This document shows, one piece after another, positions 60,773 to 64,000 of a stretch of DNA of 64,000 nt. The position numbers were made by a program, and so were the translations under genes. The first letter of the stretch is position 1. Every line of letters begins with the position of its first letter. Origin of the DNA: Tillandsia leiboldiana (taxonomy: Eukaryota; Streptophyta; Magnoliopsida; Poales; Bromeliaceae). The stretch lies in contig CM055073.1 in the NCBI GenBank assembly GCA_029204045.2, positions 26,062,718 through 26,126,717 of the forward strand. The letters are read 5' to 3'. The notes below the pieces were generated by a model. The model had not been told where the DNA came from. It saw only the letters and a list, made by a program, of their open reading frames with translations, and did not search any database.

Positions 60773-63700
60773 TGTAAGAACTTGAATTTTTGTAATTTAA
60801 TAAAAAGGAAAATAATAAAAGCCAAGTTGAATTTTGGATCATAAAAGCACAAGTAGCCAAAATGCCCCTTTTCTGCAGTGTAAATTGCACAGTTAATGGG
60901 CCAAAAATATCACTTTTCAATCCGAGCCTGATCTCGAAAATCCGAGATCACCAGCACGACCGTCTCGTCGAATCGAGTGAAAACCATATTAAGCATGTTC
61001 AGATCCGACGGTCGGATCTTCCAGAAATCGACGAAGAAGCGGGCGGGACCCGCGACTTAAGTGCACAGTGCTTGGGACTGTTGATGAACAGTAAACCCTA
61101 AATTCAAATACCCCTAAGTGCGAACGCTTGCCCAATCGCTGTCTGGAAACCGATCCTAGCACTTCAGGTAGTCGTTTCGAACGGTTTCGTCGTTCCGAAC
61201 GCAATGGCGCTGACGGAATTTCTGTTTGACGACCCTGGAGTCTCGAAAAGCGCGAAAACTATATTCCGAAACTGTATTTTATGGACCGCGATTTTATCCG
61301 GGCAGTTTTTCGAAAATCAGAAATCGCTACCTGATAGGTCTCGTCGAGCCGGATGTCATGGCACAGTCCATTTTCCGTTTCGACGGCCGGATCGCCTCGA
61401 AAAGCGTGAAACAAGGCGAAAATGGTGATAACTGCACATAAGACCCTAGTGAATCTGCCTCGAAATGCGTGCCACTGCTGGGGAGGGGACCTAAATGTAA
61501 GAGTGAGCTGCTGTTAAGGGCCCAACTCTAAATGTCTTAAGGAGAGGGACTAAAAGGCAAATATGCCATATACACTATAAGTATATAGCTCGGGTTAGGG
61601 TTCCTTAAACCCTAACCCTGCAGCACGAGCCCCCAGCCGCAAAACCCAACTCCTTCCTCTCCATCAGCCGCACCCCTCGGAGGTAGCCCGCACCGGCCGC
61701 CGCCTCCCCGTCGCCGGAGAAGGGGGATCAAGAACCACCTTAATCTCGGGTGGTTGAGGAGGAGTGCACTCAGGAAGGTCTTGGGCGATCAAGACCTAGT
61801 CTGAGGACTCCTCGGTGAAGCTGCATCCAAGCCCGAGTGGAGTCGGCACCCAGCTCCGCCCGGCGCCGCCGCGGGAGACCCTTCTCCTTCCACAGTTTTT
61901 CGGCTAAGGTAAGCTTGGAACCTTCTATTTTATTTTGGCCCTTGGACCATATCAACGAGCTTCTGACACCGAGGGGATTACCCTGGTGCAGCCCAAGCCT
62001 TTGCCGCCTTCCCGATTGCCGGCGGTAACCCTCACCGCCAGAATTGTCGTCTTCAGCCGACTGCGTGCGCCGCCGTGATCCGGCCGTCAAGCGCACGATC
62101 AAGACCATTAGATCGGCTCCTCTGGACGACTGCAACTTCCCCACGAAGTTGGAGGGCGATCGGGCAAGGATCGGGACCGGACGGGACTGCCCTAGAATCC
62201 GGGTTTCTTCAACCTCGGTCGATCTCGGCCGTCCGGCGCCGCCGCAGCCTCCCGACGCCGGCCATCACCACCAGAAGACTCCTGGCACCAACAGGGAGCT
62301 TTTGGTCCAAGTTGCACCGGCCCGGAGTCCCTCGGCCGGAATCCGCCATTAACGGCATTGGGAACTCCTCCGAGCTCCTCCGGCGCTGCCTTGCCGGCGC
62401 TCCTCAGTCGCCGGGAACCACCCAGGTGAGTTCCTGAGGGTTGCAGGAGTCCTCCCATTTACTTGCATGGGGATCTTGACGTTGCAACTTTGACCTCCAG
62501 GATTACACCCGAGGCTGCACTCGAGCTCACCTCCGGCGATCCCCGCCGCTCCGGGACCCCGGCAAACCCCCAGGTATGGTACAAGCGACCCTTTTATGCT
62601 CCCTATCAATTTATTTTAGGGTTAGAGCACCTCTGCAGCTTGGACTTAAAGGTTGCACCCGAGTTGCCTATTGTGGGTTGATCTCCGGCCGCCGCCGCCT
62701 CCGGCCGCCGGGGCTCAACCCCACCTGGACCAAAACCTATTCTGGGACTCCAAGTAATCTGATGCTCCCCTCTGGTGCAGATCTGAACTCAAGCTGCTTC
62801 AAGGGAACCCAACCCGAGCTCTTGCCGGATTTTGGTGTTGCTCCGGCCACTGCTCCGGCCGGCCTTCGGCGCGCCTCAGGTGAGCCCTCAGCTCTACTTA
62901 GTCCCCTGAACATGATGCTCTATATAATTCTCAAAAAGATCATGTATAGCTTAAGTGGTTGCATAGTAGCAAATTGGACTCTTGATGTTTATGGACCAAC
63001 TTTGTAACCGGGCCCCGTGCCAGCCCAACCTTGTGAGCACGGGATCCGTCTCGACGTAACGGACGCGCTGAAATTTACAGATTAGCTTTTGGACCCCCGG
63101 ATTTCAAGAACGAGTCGAAACAGTCCGTTAACGTAGTGTTTTTATGCAATTTAAGAATTATTAGGGATCAAATTGTAATTTGGACTTGATGGCTGACCTT
63201 AAACAAGGTTTTCACACCTACTAGGCATCTTGTTGGGATTCCGAGGGTTCTCGTTGAGCGGGAATCGGATTTTGTTCGGTTAATCGGCGGTTTTGTCCCG
63301 TTTAAGCTTCCATTAGTGTTGTGTCGTCAGGGATGGGTTGTACGAGTCTATTACTGATCATGTTTACTTATTCAGGGCCCAGTTATTCAGCACCAGCCTC
63401 CCAGTAGCTGTGCGGGAGTTCGAGGATCTGCCTTCATCCAGGTGGGTTATCTTCGGTCCAGGCTTGATCTATTCGGCTCTCTGGTTGCTTTAGTCCAGTC
63501 GGACACCTGTTTTTGATTGCCCTGCTGATTATATATATGACCTATCTTGACATATGCTGACCTCTTGACATATTATGATTCTCCTGTTTGACATTGACTC
63601 GATTAGACCTGTACTCGAGATTATCTGTTCACGATCAGCCGGATTACTATATACATGCTCCGTGATTAGTCCTGATAGATTTTGATCTACTTTAGACTCG

Positions 63701-64000
63701 TCATATATATACATGCTGATTTTATCTAGATTTAGTCCTGATGATTGCATGTTCATGATTAGTTCTGCTGATCTTACCAGTTCATGATTGGTCCTGACGA
63801 TTCTATCTACATGCCATATGATCTGTTCTGATGGACATTGACCTCCTTAGTCACACTATATACACCTGCTTGTCAGATTTTATATCCCAGTACATAGACC
63901 TTATGATCTGATTACACCTGTTGATTCTATCATGTCCTGCATTTATATCCTGAGATGCTTGCTTCGATATTCAGATATGCATGCTTGATTGATCCTGATG
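60773..64000 (+). mobile_element. LTR retrotransposon inserted in gypsy gag, runs off the window
   Basis: Starts TGTAAGAACTTGAATTTTTG immediately after the gag sequence CAGGAGGCCGGG. TG plus the abrupt break suggest an LTR start; the other end and the 5-base duplication (expected CCGGG) are outside. A TATA-like ACTATAAGTATATAG lies at 61574-61588, followed by GTTAGGGTTCCTTAAACCC and a GC-rich leader-like stretch to about 62900 with many short frames. No gag, pol or primer site was found up to 64000, so the LTR would be over 3.2 kb, or this is a non-coding element. The part 63500-63990 is rich in repeated GATTAGTCCTGAT words. Confidence 0.5.

Overview
This is nuclear DNA of a flowering plant. 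Genes are split by many GT-AG introns, (TA)n tracts are long and frequent, and most of the window is transposable elements. GC-rich first exons, the Ty3/gypsy and Cassandra elements and the MITE types suggest a monocot, perhaps a bromeliad or palm-like lineage; the species is a guess. One gap of exactly 100 N (53888-53987) marks a draft assembly.

Three nuclear genes for chloroplast proteins can be spliced into complete reading frames. A LIR1-like light-regulated thylakoid protein gene is on the minus strand (3 exons, 139 aa, 7862-10707). CCS1, the ResB-type factor for plastid c-type cytochrome assembly, is on the minus strand (8 exons, 551 aa, 26049-29016). CRL (CRUMPLED LEAF, CpcT/CpeT-like) is on the plus strand (9 exons, 272 aa, 40230-52063).

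The main architectural feature is a direct duplication of about 14.3 kb. Copy A is 10433-24823 and copy B is 29268-43500. One breakpoint lies in LIR1 intron 1 and the other in CRL intron 1, so each copy carries LIR1 exon 1 plus promoter and CRL promoter plus exon 1. Copy A therefore holds the working LIR1 exon 1 and an orphan CRL exon 1. Copy B holds a broken LIR1 exon 1 and the CRL exon 1 adjoining the rest of CRL. The 4.44 kb between the copies carries the whole CCS1 gene, edged by CACTA-like subterminal repeats. The duplicated LIR1 promoter now points at CCS1 on the same strand. Uncollapsed haplotypes are the main alternative explanation.

The duplicated segment contains a Cassandra TRIM (5S-rRNA-like LTRs, 5-bp target duplication), a hAT-like element, a small 9-bp-TSD MITE, a MULE with long terminal inverted repeats and a broken mudrA-like gene, a second Cassandra in CRL intron 1, and a Harbinger-like MITE. 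The two copies act as filled and empty sites for each other: copy A alone has a TIR element with a telomere-repeat core plus a Micron-type MITE, and copy B alone has another Micron and a 0.55 kb segment.

The outer edges are nested retrotransposons. At the left, a gypsy element on the minus strand sits in a TRIM and is itself hit by another LTR element with four G-boxes upstream of its TATA box. At the right, a decayed Ty1/copia gag-protease region is cut by a gypsy element of the same family as the left one (2.9 kb LTR with a GC-rich minisatellite). That element's gag is cut by a third LTR which runs off the window.
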